DNA of 64,000 bases from Constantimarinum furrinae. Its GTDB lineage: Bacteria; Bacteroidota; Bacteroidia; Flavobacteriales; Flavobacteriaceae. The translations under genes and the position numbers were made by a program. Each line of letters opens with the position of its first letter. The stretch's first letter is position 1. The DNA lies in assembly GCF_014295415.1 (NCBI RefSeq), contig NZ_CP052909.1:1550001-1614000 (forward strand). The letters run 5' to 3'. Below are positions 7,932-17,122 of the stretch, in pieces. The notes below the pieces were generated by a model, which worked only from the letters and a program-made list of their open reading frames with translations, was not told the DNA's origin and ran no database searches.

Positions 7932-8540
7932 TTAGTTTTGATATTTTTCAACTATAAAATTTGCCAGTTTCAAGGCATTTGTTTTTCGTTTTTCCTTCTG
8001 TTCCTTATTTAGATCTTTTAACTGAAGCGCAGAGCCGAAACTTATTTTCACAGCATTGTTATAGGATGTATTATATAGGAATAACCACCCCTGGTAAGGG
8101 TGTATACATAGGTCTACATCGCCGTTATCACTTTTGTAATGCTGAAGTCCGCCTTTCCCTGCTTCATAATTCTCTACTTCTCTTGTTACGTCACGCTGTG
8201 GGATGTCAAAGGCAGTTATCATATAAAGACTTGTGCTGCCATCGGCAAGGGTAATGTCGTATTTACACAATCCTTCTACAGTATAATTTGAGTTAACATT
8301 CTGTTCCGGAATACCCAATACACCGGCGATCTCTGAAGCTTCAACAATGCGGCAATCATTTTTGGATCTATTGTAAAGTGTGGAATAATCTCCTTTTTGC
8401 GTGTCTTTTGTTTCAGAATTGACCGTATTCGTACTCACTGCTCCGTTTTTATCAGTAGTGATTTCGGTTTCCTTCTTATTCGAGTTGTTACATGAAGCAC
8501 AGAGGCATAGGAGCGCAAAGAGATAATAAAGTGTTTTCAT
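7932..8540 (-). CDS. Putative lipoprotein, first gene of the envelope operon
   Basis: A 202-residue product with a lipoprotein signal peptide (LCASC, Cys17) and a Ser/Thr/Asn/Lys-rich linker (about 18-55). The globular domain contains SEIAGVLGIPEQNVN, which resembles the start of small DUF3558-like lipoprotein domains, then LCKYDITLADGSTSLYMI and ending KLANFIVEKYQN. It heads a minus-strand operon with three envelope genes spaced 5, 1 and 22 nt. The function is not known; it could be a partner of the OmpA-type lipoprotein. Confidence 0.65.
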   Translation of the reverse strand: MKTLYYLFALLCLCASCNNSNKKETEITTDKNGAVSTNTVNSETKDTQKGDYSTLYNRSKNDCRIVEASEIAGVLGIPEQNVNSNYTVEGLCKYDITLADGSTSLYMITAFDIPQRDVTREVENYEAGKGGLQHYKSDNGDVDLCIHPYQGWLFLYNTSYNNAVKISFGSALQLKDLNKEQKEKRKTNALKLANFIVEKYQN

Positions 8541-8544
8541 AAGT

Positions 8545-8694
8545 TTATTTTCTAAAGGTTGTTTGCTTGATTATTTTATTGTTATGAGTGATCTTTAAGG
8601 TGTATCTTCCTTTGTCCAGAAAGTTTATATTGAGCAAAATTTGCCGGTTCGGGATTCCTTCAAGCTCGCCCAGATACAACTTTCTTTTCTTCAT
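8545..8694 (-). CDS. Small ORF, 49 residues, resembling a secreted-protein C-terminal beta module
   Basis: Encodes 49 residues starting MKKRKLYLGELEGIPNRQI and ending RYTLKITHNNKIIKQTTFRK. The pattern (alternating hydrophobic residues, then GRYTLKI) is like the last two strands of DUF3244-type or sorting-type beta modules. It could therefore be a small independent protein or the remnant of a larger gene whose 5' part was lost. It lies 4 nt upstream of the lipoprotein gene that heads the envelope operon and on the same strand, which supports real translation. No signal peptide is present. Low certainty. Confidence 0.4.
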   Translation of the reverse strand: MKKRKLYLGELEGIPNRQILLNINFLDKGRYTLKITHNNKIIKQTTFRK

Positions 8695-8829
8695 CGTTGA
8701 TATTTAGTAGATTTGAGGAATAAAGGTATTCCCCGCCGTGCTAAACGGCTATGATGTATGTAACAAAAACACCGAGATATGTAACAGGGGATAAGGTTTG
8801 GGAAGGAGTTGGCGCATTGCGATCAAACG

Positions 8830-11775
8830 CTATGCTGAAATATATTCGGTAGGAGTGCAGCCAAACTCTTGTTTAAAGCATTTTCCGAAGTAAGATGGGT
8901 CATTAAATCCGCAGGCATAGGCTACATCAGCTACGGTATTCTTTTTTTGTTTTAAGAGAGAAGCAGCCAACTTTAAACGCTGAGTTCGCAGAAATTCGCT
9001 GGTCGACTGACCGCTTAAAGCTTTAAGCTTTCTGTGAAGCTGCATTCTGCTCATGGCCATTACAGAACAAAATAGATCTGCCGAAAAGGATGGATCTGTT
9101 ATGTGCTTTTCCAAAACGGACTGTAGTCTATCCAAAAACTGTTCGTCTGTCGATGAAATTGCGATCTCCTTTGGGGTGAGAATCACTTCACGGGAAAAGC
9201 GCTGTTGAAGTTTTCGTCTGCTCTCAAGTAAATTTGAAACTCTGGCTTTTAATAATCGTGAATTGAAAGGTTTTGGAATATAGGCGTCGGCGCCCGATTC
9301 TATTCCGGTTAATTTATCTTGATCTTCTGTTTTAGCCGTTAAAAGAATGATGGGAATATGAGAGGTGACCTCATCTGTTTTACATAGCTGAGTAAGTTCG
9401 TACCCATTGATCCCTGGCATCATCACATCGCTGATTATTATATCGGGAACTTCTTCTTTAGCCAACTTAAACGCAATTTCACCATTAGAAGCTGTAACTA
9501 TTCTAAATTCAGATTCAAATACGGAGGCTATATAATCCCGAAGTTCTTGATGATCGTCTGCTATAAGGATCAAGGGCGCATCTTCATTGGTAAGTGATGT
9601 ATGTGAAGATTGTGCTTCGGAAGGAAATATAGCGACCTCGTCTCCTAGTTGAAGTGATTCTTCCAGTTGCTCCTGTTGTGAATATTCCTCTTTTGAAACC
9701 GGAATGCTCACCGAAAACGCCGTGATTCCCTCTTCATAACTTTGCACTTTAATAGAACCGTGATGAAGGTCCAATAATTCTTTTGTGAGCGCAAGTCCGA
9801 TACCCGTTCCCGGATTCTGCGGATGGGTTTGGTAAAATCTTTCAAACAGGTTGTTTAGTGCCGTTGCTGAGATATAACTACCGGTGTTTTTAACGGTGAA
9901 TGTGTAGTTCGTTCCGGTACGTTCGCCATGTACGCCTATCGATCCTCCTTCCGAAGTATATTTTATAGCATTTCCCAGGAGGTTAAAAATGACCTTTTCC
10001 AAAGCATCTCGGTCAAACCAATCCACACTATCATCCTGGTTGATTGAAGAAGTTAATGTTATGTTCTTTTCTTTACTACTGAAATCAAAAGCTTCAGTTA
10101 AGGCAGCCAGAAAAGCAGGAAAGTTTCCGGGCTGCACTTTCAGCTTAAAATGGCCGCTTTCCAATTTTGACAAAGCCAATAGTTGGGACACCAGATTTTC
10201 GAGTCGGACGGTATTTTTATGAGCAGTTTGAAGCATTTTGCGCTGATCAACCGTAATCTTCTCACTGTGTATTTGATCTTCCAACGGTCCTTTAATTAGG
10301 GTGAGCGGTGTTTTGAATTCATGAGAAATATTTGCAAAAAAAGTTGATTTAGCCTTATCAAGTTGCTGAAGTTTATGATGTGTTATTTGGCGATTTCTAT
10401 ATAGAATAAAGAAGATGATTCCGGCGAGAAAAGCGAGGATAAGCAGTCCAGTGAGGATGTTTCGTTGGTTTTTCTTTTGTGATTCAACAAGTTCATTTTT
10501 CGAGCGTAACAATGCGATTTCCTGTTCCTTTTTTTTGGTATCGTATCTTTTTTCCAATGCCAGGAAAGCGTCGCTATTTCGTTGGTCTGTTCGAATTGAA
10601 ATAAGACTGTCGTAAGCTTGTTGTTTTTCTAGTGCTGTCTTATAGTCTCCTACCGCTTTGTAGTATTCGGTCTCTGCTTCCAGCAGATCGATCTTGATGG
10701 AGATAGGCGGATTGTGAAATTTATAACTATATGCACTGTCAAGGTGTTTTTTTGCAACCGAACTTCGGTTTTGCATTAGTTCCGATTTTGCAAACGACAA
10801 CCGGGTGTAAAACATAGAAACTGTATCTTTTAGTCGGGTGAACATGGGCAATGCTTTTTGCAGCTTGATAGTAGCAGTCGCCGCATCACCGGTTTCCAGA
10901 TCTACAGCGGAAAGGTTGAGTAACCCTCTGGCAATTTCTATAGTGTCGTTATATTCTAATGCCAAATCGTAGGAGCTGTTAAAATGATGATAGGCTTTTT
11001 CATAATTTCCATCGGTGAGCGCCATTTCTCCAAGTAATTTATCCATATATCTTAATCCGGCTACGTAGTTTAGTTTGCGAGCCATTTCGAATGACCGGTT
11101 AAAATAGGCCCAGGCTTCATTCCTGTTGTGGTAGGTGTCGAGATAGATCTTTCCAATGTTGCCATATGCATTGGACAAAATAGGACTAATGGTATCGTAA
11201 TGATGATATACCGAATCTACTTTTATTAGGTATGTTAGCACTTCTTCTTCATCCTGAGTGAGATAGGAAAGACCCGTGAAGCCTGTCGCAATACCATCGA
11301 CATAATGAATTTTCGCCGATTCGTTTAAAATCGTAGTGTAATAGCTTCTCGCTGTATCGGTTTCATTCTGAAAATATAAATGATTAGCAAGCCAGATCAT
11401 ACTGGCAATTTCAAGTTGTTGCCAACCGTTACTTTTGGCGATTTCCCTGGCGGTTTTGTAATGTACGACCGAGGATTCGAGATCGTGCTTAATAAACTGA
11501 AGATATCCCAGGTCCTGATGGTAATAGTAATTGGAGAGCGTCGAGCCGGTTTGAGTAAATATATCCTGAAGCGTATCGAGATAGAACTGCGACTGCGTAA
11601 TCCTTTCGTCTACTATAGCTGTAAAACTGTTGTGAAGTTCGATCACCTTCAGGGAATCCTGAATTTTTGGGGTATCACTGGACGTCTTTTCTGTTCCCTG
11701 TGCAATAAGCGAGGGAATACAAGCAAGCAGACAGAGAAAAAAAAGGAAAGATATTGATTTGGGCATGGACTCCAT
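8830..11775 (-). CDS. Hybrid two-component sensor: TPR sensor, histidine kinase, receiver and AraC output
   Basis: A 981-residue one-protein two-component system. A signal peptide (about 1-26) is followed by a periplasmic region of tetratricopeptide-like helical repeats (about 45-420), one transmembrane helix (about 435-460), and a HisKA domain with the H-box FFANISHEFKTPLTLIKGP (histidine near 485). Next come a HATPase with the N, G1 and G2 boxes (VIFNLLGNAIKYTSEGG, NPGTGIGLALTKELLDLH) and a receiver domain with phospho-acceptor Asp in IIISDVMMPGINGYEL (near 781) and Lys in LLTAKTEDQ. The C-terminal AraC-type helix-turn-helix pair lies at about 880-981 (VADVAYACGFNDPSYFGKCF). TPR sensors replace the Y_Y_Y/Reg_prop propeller of the sugar-sensing relatives, so a polysaccharide cue is not implied. 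The targets are unknown. The start may be Met4. Confidence 0.92.
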   Translation of the reverse strand: MESMPKSISFLFFLCLLACIPSLIAQGTEKTSSDTPKIQDSLKVIELHNSFTAIVDERITQSQFYLDTLQDIFTQTGSTLSNYYYHQDLGYLQFIKHDLESSVVHYKTAREIAKSNGWQQLEIASMIWLANHLYFQNETDTARSYYTTILNESAKIHYVDGIATGFTGLSYLTQDEEEVLTYLIKVDSVYHHYDTISPILSNAYGNIGKIYLDTYHNRNEAWAYFNRSFEMARKLNYVAGLRYMDKLLGEMALTDGNYEKAYHHFNSSYDLALEYNDTIEIARGLLNLSAVDLETGDAATATIKLQKALPMFTRLKDTVSMFYTRLSFAKSELMQNRSSVAKKHLDSAYSYKFHNPPISIKIDLLEAETEYYKAVGDYKTALEKQQAYDSLISIRTDQRNSDAFLALEKRYDTKKKEQEIALLRSKNELVESQKKNQRNILTGLLILAFLAGIIFFILYRNRQITHHKLQQLDKAKSTFFANISHEFKTPLTLIKGPLEDQIHSEKITVDQRKMLQTAHKNTVRLENLVSQLLALSKLESGHFKLKVQPGNFPAFLAALTEAFDFSSKEKNITLTSSINQDDSVDWFDRDALEKVIFNLLGNAIKYTSEGGSIGVHGERTGTNYTFTVKNTGSYISATALNNLFERFYQTHPQNPGTGIGLALTKELLDLHHGSIKVQSYEEGITAFSVSIPVSKEEYSQQEQLEESLQLGDEVAIFPSEAQSSHTSLTNEDAPLILIADDHQELRDYIASVFESEFRIVTASNGEIAFKLAKEEVPDIIISDVMMPGINGYELTQLCKTDEVTSHIPIILLTAKTEDQDKLTGIESGADAYIPKPFNSRLLKARVSNLLESRRKLQQRFSREVILTPKEIAISSTDEQFLDRLQSVLEKHITDPSFSADLFCSVMAMSRMQLHRKLKALSGQSTSEFLRTQRLKLAASLLKQKKNTVADVAYACGFNDPSYFGKCFKQEFGCTPTEYISA

Positions 11776-11849
11776 TGCTTAGACAATTAAATATAAGCAA
11801 ATTAAGGAAATTCCTTAGTCAAATTTCACCTCTATACCGTTACTGAATC

Positions 11850-14297
11850 CTATTTAAACCGGTACAGCAGGGTTTCATTCTCTCCACCCTTAACCGTTAA
11901 GAGAATTTCATTTCGGTTCGAGGAGCTTCCCATTGATGCAGCTGAAGTTCCGTACACCGGAAAACCACTTAATATCGTACCGTTGGTATCATATACATAC
12001 ACTTTGTTCTCCTGTGTTTCAGTTAAAGTGATATAGGTCTTACGGTTGATATTGTATATTGAAGGAGCAGTATATATTCCGAAGGGCAACTCCACCAGTT
12101 TACCGTTAATACGCATTAAATTGTCGTCCAGCGTTACTTTGTGCTTTCCGTTTATCACGAACCAGTAACTTTCTGAAACACTGAGATCCTGAGAACTTAT
12201 TTTACCGGATTGAGAGATAGTTTTCTTTTTATGATCCTTAGTGATCACCACAAAATCTGCCCCTTCCTTTTCAATGGGAATTTCAGTAAAATCAAATTTT
12301 TCTGAGACCGAAACTCTTGGTTTTCCCACTCTGCTAAGTATGTTTAACGTACCGTTTTGTTCGGGGATTACGATATAATCCTTATTGCTGATCCGTAAGT
12401 GTTTCGGGGGCTGAACAATTGCAGATTTGGCTCCTTTAAATGTAAAGCCCTTTACAATTTTAGCCTGTGAATCGTACATCAGGATCTCTTTCCCCTGAGT
12501 GACCACAAAACGATACTTCCGGTTGTTGTCATAGTCAAAAACTGAAAGGGGCTGCGTGATCCTGTCTTTGAATTTAAGCGGAAAAGGAGTCACGTCCTTT
12601 CCATTTCGGTCCAGGACATAGAAGGTGTTTTCGGTAACAAAGGCCAATTGTTTTTTGCCATTGCGAAGCAGATCGACCTCATTTATTGCTCCCAAGATGG
12701 GGCCGTCGAGCTTTTTAGTCCAAAGTGATTTGCCTCCTGAAGAAATAAAATATAATTTATTGGAAACATCCTGTACTACGATGTCTTTTCCTTTGCTGCG
12801 ATGGTTGGTGAATAATTGCGGATGTCCAAGGATCTGATTATCGAGCTTTATACTGAATTCTTCAGAAACCGTACCTGCAAACTGCGCTTCTTCTGAAGCT
12901 TCTTTGCAAACCAAGGTCACATGAGCGAAATCGCGATCATGACTAAACTGAAGGATCGCCACAGGATATTTAGTCGTAATTAGATTTTGCAGCCCGGAAG
13001 TAATTTCAGAATCAAGCAATAATGGGATTCTAGTACCAACCTTCTCGTCTAAAATGTAAAAAGCTAGAGAGGAAGCATTGCTAAGGGCAGCGGAAGATTC
13101 TTTGTAATAATGAGTTTCAGACAAGGTAGCGCCATTTTTATATGCTCCTATGATCTGTTGAATGGTTTCCTCATTTTCGGAAAAAACAAAAAACTGATCC
13201 ATTTGGGACAAAAACGGCATATCCCGATGGTCAATTAAAGGGGTAAAAGCGTTCCAGAACTGTTGTGGCTTGTCAAAGGTATGAATAACTACTTCTCTAA
13301 ACTCGCTGTGAGCAGTGATAAAAGGGAGAAGACTTTCTTCGGTTATGGAAGCATCCAGACTTTTAAGTACAAGGGTTTTCCCACTGTTCAGTTCTATGGT
13401 TCCGATTTCATTTACAGAACCAAACGTTTCAAAGCGTTCAGATTGCAAGGAATCTTTTCTGAAAACGGCCAGATTTTTTTGAAGTAGTTGGCCGTCGCTA
13501 TAGGTAAAGCTAAATGCGTTTTGTGCTTCTACGGGAATTATTTTTTGCAGGTCATTTTGCTGGGGGATCAATCCTTTGAATACAGATAGTAGTTGCGGCA
13601 CTGAATCTTTCGCCAAAGCAACTCCGGTGGCGGTTATGGCGTCGGGTAAAATTTCAGTTTCCAAAGAGATCCAGGAGGCAAAGTTATAGGAGGTGGAATC
13701 ATTGAGTTGGATGTGATTGGATCTTACGAAAACTGATAGATCCTCTGTATTTTTAAGTCTGTATATTTTTATAAAGGTGGGGTCTTTTTCGTTTTTTCCT
13801 TCCAGTATGTCCTGAACGATCACTTGTGAAGATGACGCGATAAAAATGCTATCCTGTAACGCTGTAAAAGCGACATTTTTACCTACGGTGACACGTTGAA
13901 TATCAAAGTTGTTATACGAAAGGGTTTCTATGGTTTTATTTGAAATGGAATCGCTGTTGAACAAGGTAGGACCCTGACGGGTTAAAAATGTGTAGGCGGT
14001 AACCGAGTCGTTGATCTTATGAAGACTCAACAGACTTTCTCCCTTGGGCTTTAAATGTTGAATTAGATTGGCATTTTCAGTAAAAAAATCATAGGGCCCG
14101 GTCTTTTTAAAATATGCCAGTAAGCTATTATTCTTTAGGTCGCTTTGTAGTGTTTCCAGGTTCCTGATCTTAAACACTACTGACGCGTTTTCGGGCAAAA
14201 GGTCAACAAGATCCTTTTTTTTAGTTGTAGCATCTCCACAGCTGTGTAGTAGCAGACAAATTAGAATTACCAGTATGGGTGGCAGTGAGGTTCTCAT
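11850..14297 (-). CDS. Large putative lipoprotein with DUF3352-like N-terminus and propeller-like C-terminus
   Basis: The 815-residue product starts at the ATG at 14295-14297, where a lipoprotein signal (ICLLLHSC, Cys20) begins; an upstream in-frame ATG would add 16 residues before it. Residues about 28-480 look like a DUF3352-type substrate-free domain (LLPENASVVFKIRNLETLQSD at its start, with repeated SLLPFI, FFVFSENEETIQQI and AFYILDE strands). Residues about 490-815 form repeated strand motifs (YFISSGGKSLWTKKL, YVLDRNGKDVTPFPLKF, YVYDTNGTILSGFPVYG), as in PQQ-like or FG-GAP beta-propellers. It lies directly downstream of rnhB on the same strand with a gap of about 100 bp. The role is unknown; a surface or periplasmic scaffold is possible. 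Confidence 0.7.
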   Translation of the reverse strand: MRTSLPPILVILICLLLHSCGDATTKKKDLVDLLPENASVVFKIRNLETLQSDLKNNSLLAYFKKTGPYDFFTENANLIQHLKPKGESLLSLHKINDSVTAYTFLTRQGPTLFNSDSISNKTIETLSYNNFDIQRVTVGKNVAFTALQDSIFIASSSQVIVQDILEGKNEKDPTFIKIYRLKNTEDLSVFVRSNHIQLNDSTSYNFASWISLETEILPDAITATGVALAKDSVPQLLSVFKGLIPQQNDLQKIIPVEAQNAFSFTYSDGQLLQKNLAVFRKDSLQSERFETFGSVNEIGTIELNSGKTLVLKSLDASITEESLLPFITAHSEFREVVIHTFDKPQQFWNAFTPLIDHRDMPFLSQMDQFFVFSENEETIQQIIGAYKNGATLSETHYYKESSAALSNASSLAFYILDEKVGTRIPLLLDSEITSGLQNLITTKYPVAILQFSHDRDFAHVTLVCKEASEEAQFAGTVSEEFSIKLDNQILGHPQLFTNHRSKGKDIVVQDVSNKLYFISSGGKSLWTKKLDGPILGAINEVDLLRNGKKQLAFVTENTFYVLDRNGKDVTPFPLKFKDRITQPLSVFDYDNNRKYRFVVTQGKEILMYDSQAKIVKGFTFKGAKSAIVQPPKHLRISNKDYIVIPEQNGTLNILSRVGKPRVSVSEKFDFTEIPIEKEGADFVVITKDHKKKTISQSGKISSQDLSVSESYWFVINGKHKVTLDDNLMRINGKLVELPFGIYTAPSIYNINRKTYITLTETQENKVYVYDTNGTILSGFPVYGTSAASMGSSSNRNEILLTVKGGENETLLYRFK

Positions 14298-14400
14298 TGC
14301 TACAAAAGTAGGAAGGATTATTGCCTTTTCAAGTTGGCTGTACAAATGTTTATTGACGTGTTTTCAACAACCTGTTTATTAAGAAATACGGTAAGCGAAC

Positions 14401-15000
14401 CTACAAATCCAAACGGAGCTGTTCCGGAAGAAGCCTGAAACTTTTTCGGTGAAAGGGGGTAGGCCCCAGATTTCGTATGGCTTCCCGATGTTCGGCGGTC
14501 GGGTATCCTTTATTTTTAATCCACTGGTATTCCGGGAACTCTTCGTGAAGTGTACTCATATATTCATCCCTATAAGTTTTAGCAAGAATTGACGCTGCGG
14601 CTATATGAAGAAATTTGGCATCACCTTTTACAACACACTCATAAGGAATGTTTTGATAAGGTTTAAATCGGTTTCCGTCAATAGCAATAAATTGAGGCAC
14701 CACACCTAGCATGTCAATCGCCCGATGCATTCCCAGTATGGAAGCATTTAATATATTGATCTGGTCGATCTCCTCCATCATTACATGCGTAACACTAAAA
14801 CTAATGGCTTCTTTTTCAATAAGTCTTCTAAGTTCATTTCTTTTTTTTTCTGAAAGCTGCTTGGAGTCTGTTAGGAAGGGATGATTGAAATCGTCGGGAA
14901 GTATAACGGCAGCCGCAGTAACAGGTCCTGCCAAACAGCCCCTGCCTGCCTCGTCGGTCCCGCATTCTAACAGATTGTGATGTAACTTTAACTGAAGCAT
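14401..15000 (-). CDS. rnhB: Ribonuclease HII
   Basis: Cleaves the RNA strand of RNA-DNA hybrids and removes single ribonucleotides from DNA. The 199-residue product has all active-site carboxylates: D16-E17 in [15 protein letters not shown]108 in AIDGNRF and D127 in KGDAKF, followed by the [15 protein letters not shown] helix typical of HII enzymes. Length is normal for the family. ATG start at 14998-15000, followed closely by the conserved CGTDEAGRG. It is on the same strand as the large lipoprotein gene downstream and is divergent from the porin gene. Confidence 0.95.
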   Translation of the reverse strand: MLQLKLHHNLLECGTDEAGRGCLAGPVTAAAVILPDDFNHPFLTDSKQLSEKKRNELRRLIEKEAISFSVTHVMMEEIDQINILNASILGMHRAIDMLGVVPQFIAIDGNRFKPYQNIPYECVVKGDAKFLHIAAASILAKTYRDEYMSTLHEEFPEYQWIKNKGYPTAEHREAIRNLGPTPFHRKSFRLLPEQLRLDL

Positions 15001-15187
15001 TCACGACCAAATTACAAATTCGGTTCAAAAGAGGACTTATATTTTTGTTGGTTTTTAAATGGCACTAATCCTTAACTCCCAATTCCTATCTCCTACATGC
15101 ACAAATAAGAAAAAACCTGTTTCCAGCGTTATATACTGATCCAAATTTCCAATCAAAAGTATACCTTTGCAGCGTAAGATCATTTTT

Positions 15188-17074
15188 ATGAGGAACACAC
15201 TTTTGCTACTTCTCAGTTTAATTGCTTCGGCAGGAGTGTATTCGCAGGATATTTCTTCAGAAAAACCTGAAAAACCATCCATTGAACTCTATAAGATCAT
15301 TTCAGCAGATAGGGATACAACCTATGTTGATACCACACTTACTATCCAAAAGGAATATAAATTCAATTATCTGCGGAAGGACAATTTCGAACTGCTTCCT
15401 TTCTCAAATGTCGGTCAGACCTACAATTCATTGGCATACGATTTCGAATCACAAACCCTAAAACCAGGTTTTGCGGCTCAATCTCATCATTTTGCCTATC
15501 TGGATATTGAAGATATTAACTATTATCACGTTCCGACTCCGCTTACCGAATTGTATTTCAAGACCGCCTTCGAACAGGGTCAGCAAATGGACGGGTTTTT
15601 TACCGTGAATACCAGCGAACAGTTTAATTTTTCGGTGGCATATAAAGGAGTACGTTCTTTGGGTAATTATCAACACATTCTCGCCAGCACAGGAAATTTC
15701 AGATTTACAACCAATTATCATACAAAAAATAATCGCTATAGATTAAGAGCTCATATGACGGCTCAGGATGTTTTGAATCAGGAAAATGGCGGACTCACTC
15801 CAAATTCATTGGCCTTATTTATGAATGATGACTCCGAATTTGAGGATCGCGGCAGATTGGATGTAAATTTTGACAACGCCGAAAATAAACTTGAAGGACT
15901 GCGATTCTATGGAGACCATCAATACGAATTGATCTCCAAAAAAGACAGTCTAAATTATACAGTTCTTACCTTAGGAAATGCCCTGAGTTACGAAGATAAA
16001 TTCTACGAATACCGACAGAATGCCCCTTATAGTCCGTTGGGGGTTTCCTTTAAGACTGAAAACCTGCTGGATAAAGTAACACTGGAAGATTTCAACGCAC
16101 AGGCATATGCCAGATTCGACAATGCCATTTTGGGGAGCATTACCGGATTTATTGGTTATACAGATTACAATTATGGTTATGATGCGGTGTTGATCTTTGA
16201 TGATAACCGAATTGGAAACCGGATAAAAGGAAACCTGATTCACGCGGGAGCGGCTTATAAAAAGCAGTATCGCGGATTTGAACTATCGGGAAAGGGGGCG
16301 ATAAATATTTCGGGCGACCTGGATGGAAACTACCTCACTGCAGCTGCTTCGTTTGCCTTTAATGAGGTTAATAAGGTAAAGGCCTCGGTCAATATACATT
16401 CGGTTGCACCTAACTTTAATTTTTTGCTGTTCCAGAGTGACTATGTGAATTACAACTGGCAAAATGATTTTAACAATGTAAAGACACAGGAACTTAAGTT
16501 TGAACTTACTTCAGAAAAGCTTATCAATGCCAGCGTGAGCTATACGGGAATAGACGATTATACCTATTTTGGAATAAAAGCCAACGATTCTACTCCCACA
16601 CCCATGCAATTTGGAGAACGGGTGGACTATCTAAAAGTAAAGGTCGAAAAGGAAATACGGTATAAGAATTTTGCTTTGGCCAATACCATCCTTTTCCAAC
16701 AAGCGGTAAGTGGAGATGCGGTGTTTAATGTACCTCAGATCATCACGAGACAATCCTTATATTATCAGGACCATTGGTTTAAAAAGGCACTGTTTCTACA
16801 AACCGGAATTAATTTTAAGTATTTTTCTGAATATAACATGAATGCCTACGATCCGGTGTTGGCAGAATTCTATGTTCAAAATGAACAAAAATTAGGCGGA
16901 TTTCCTATGGTAGACCTGTTTTTTAATGCCAAGGTGCGACAAACCCGTATCTACATTAAATACGAACATATTAATGCACTCTTCGGAAACTCTAATGATT
17001 ACTTTTCCGCGCCGGGTTATCCTTTTCGCGATGCAGTTATTCGATTTGGACTCGTTTGGAACTTCTTTTTATAG
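15188..17074 (+). CDS. Putative outer-membrane porin (Porin_10 type)
   Basis: The 628-residue product has a signal peptide (LLLLLSLIASAGVYSQ) starting at the ATG at 15188; an earlier ATG at 15167 would put seven charged or polar residues before it and overlap the TAnnTTTG box at 15162-15169. The mature protein is a run of amphipathic strands with regular turns (NFELLPFSNVGQTYNSLAYDF, YYHVPTPLTELYFKTAFEQG, FNFSVAYKGVRSLGNYQH) and ends in an aromatic strand (VIRFGLVWNFFL), as outer-membrane barrels do. These are the features of the Bacteroidota Porin_10 family. It probably provides a passive or substrate-specific outer-membrane channel; the substrate is unknown. It converges with the minus-strand six-gene operon, whose last stop is 48 nt away. 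Confidence 0.8.
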   Translation: MRNTLLLLLSLIASAGVYSQDISSEKPEKPSIELYKIISADRDTTYVDTTLTIQKEYKFNYLRKDNFELLPFSNVGQTYNSLAYDFESQTLKPGFAAQSHHFAYLDIEDINYYHVPTPLTELYFKTAFEQGQQMDGFFTVNTSEQFNFSVAYKGVRSLGNYQHILASTGNFRFTTNYHTKNNRYRLRAHMTAQDVLNQENGGLTPNSLALFMNDDSEFEDRGRLDVNFDNAENKLEGLRFYGDHQYELISKKDSLNYTVLTLGNALSYEDKFYEYRQNAPYSPLGVSFKTENLLDKVTLEDFNAQAYARFDNAILGSITGFIGYTDYNYGYDAVLIFDDNRIGNRIKGNLIHAGAAYKKQYRGFELSGKGAINISGDLDGNYLTAAASFAFNEVNKVKASVNIHSVAPNFNFLLFQSDYVNYNWQNDFNNVKTQELKFELTSEKLINASVSYTGIDDYTYFGIKANDSTPTPMQFGERVDYLKVKVEKEIRYKNFALANTILFQQAVSGDAVFNVPQIITRQSLYYQDHWFKKALFLQTGINFKYFSEYNMNAYDPVLAEFYVQNEQKLGGFPMVDLFFNAKVRQTRIYIKYEHINALFGNSNDYFSAPGYPFRDAVIRFGLVWNFFL

Positions 17075-17122
17075 CAAGGTATACGTCCCCACACTGAAGA
17101 GAGGATTTTGGGAAGATATTTA

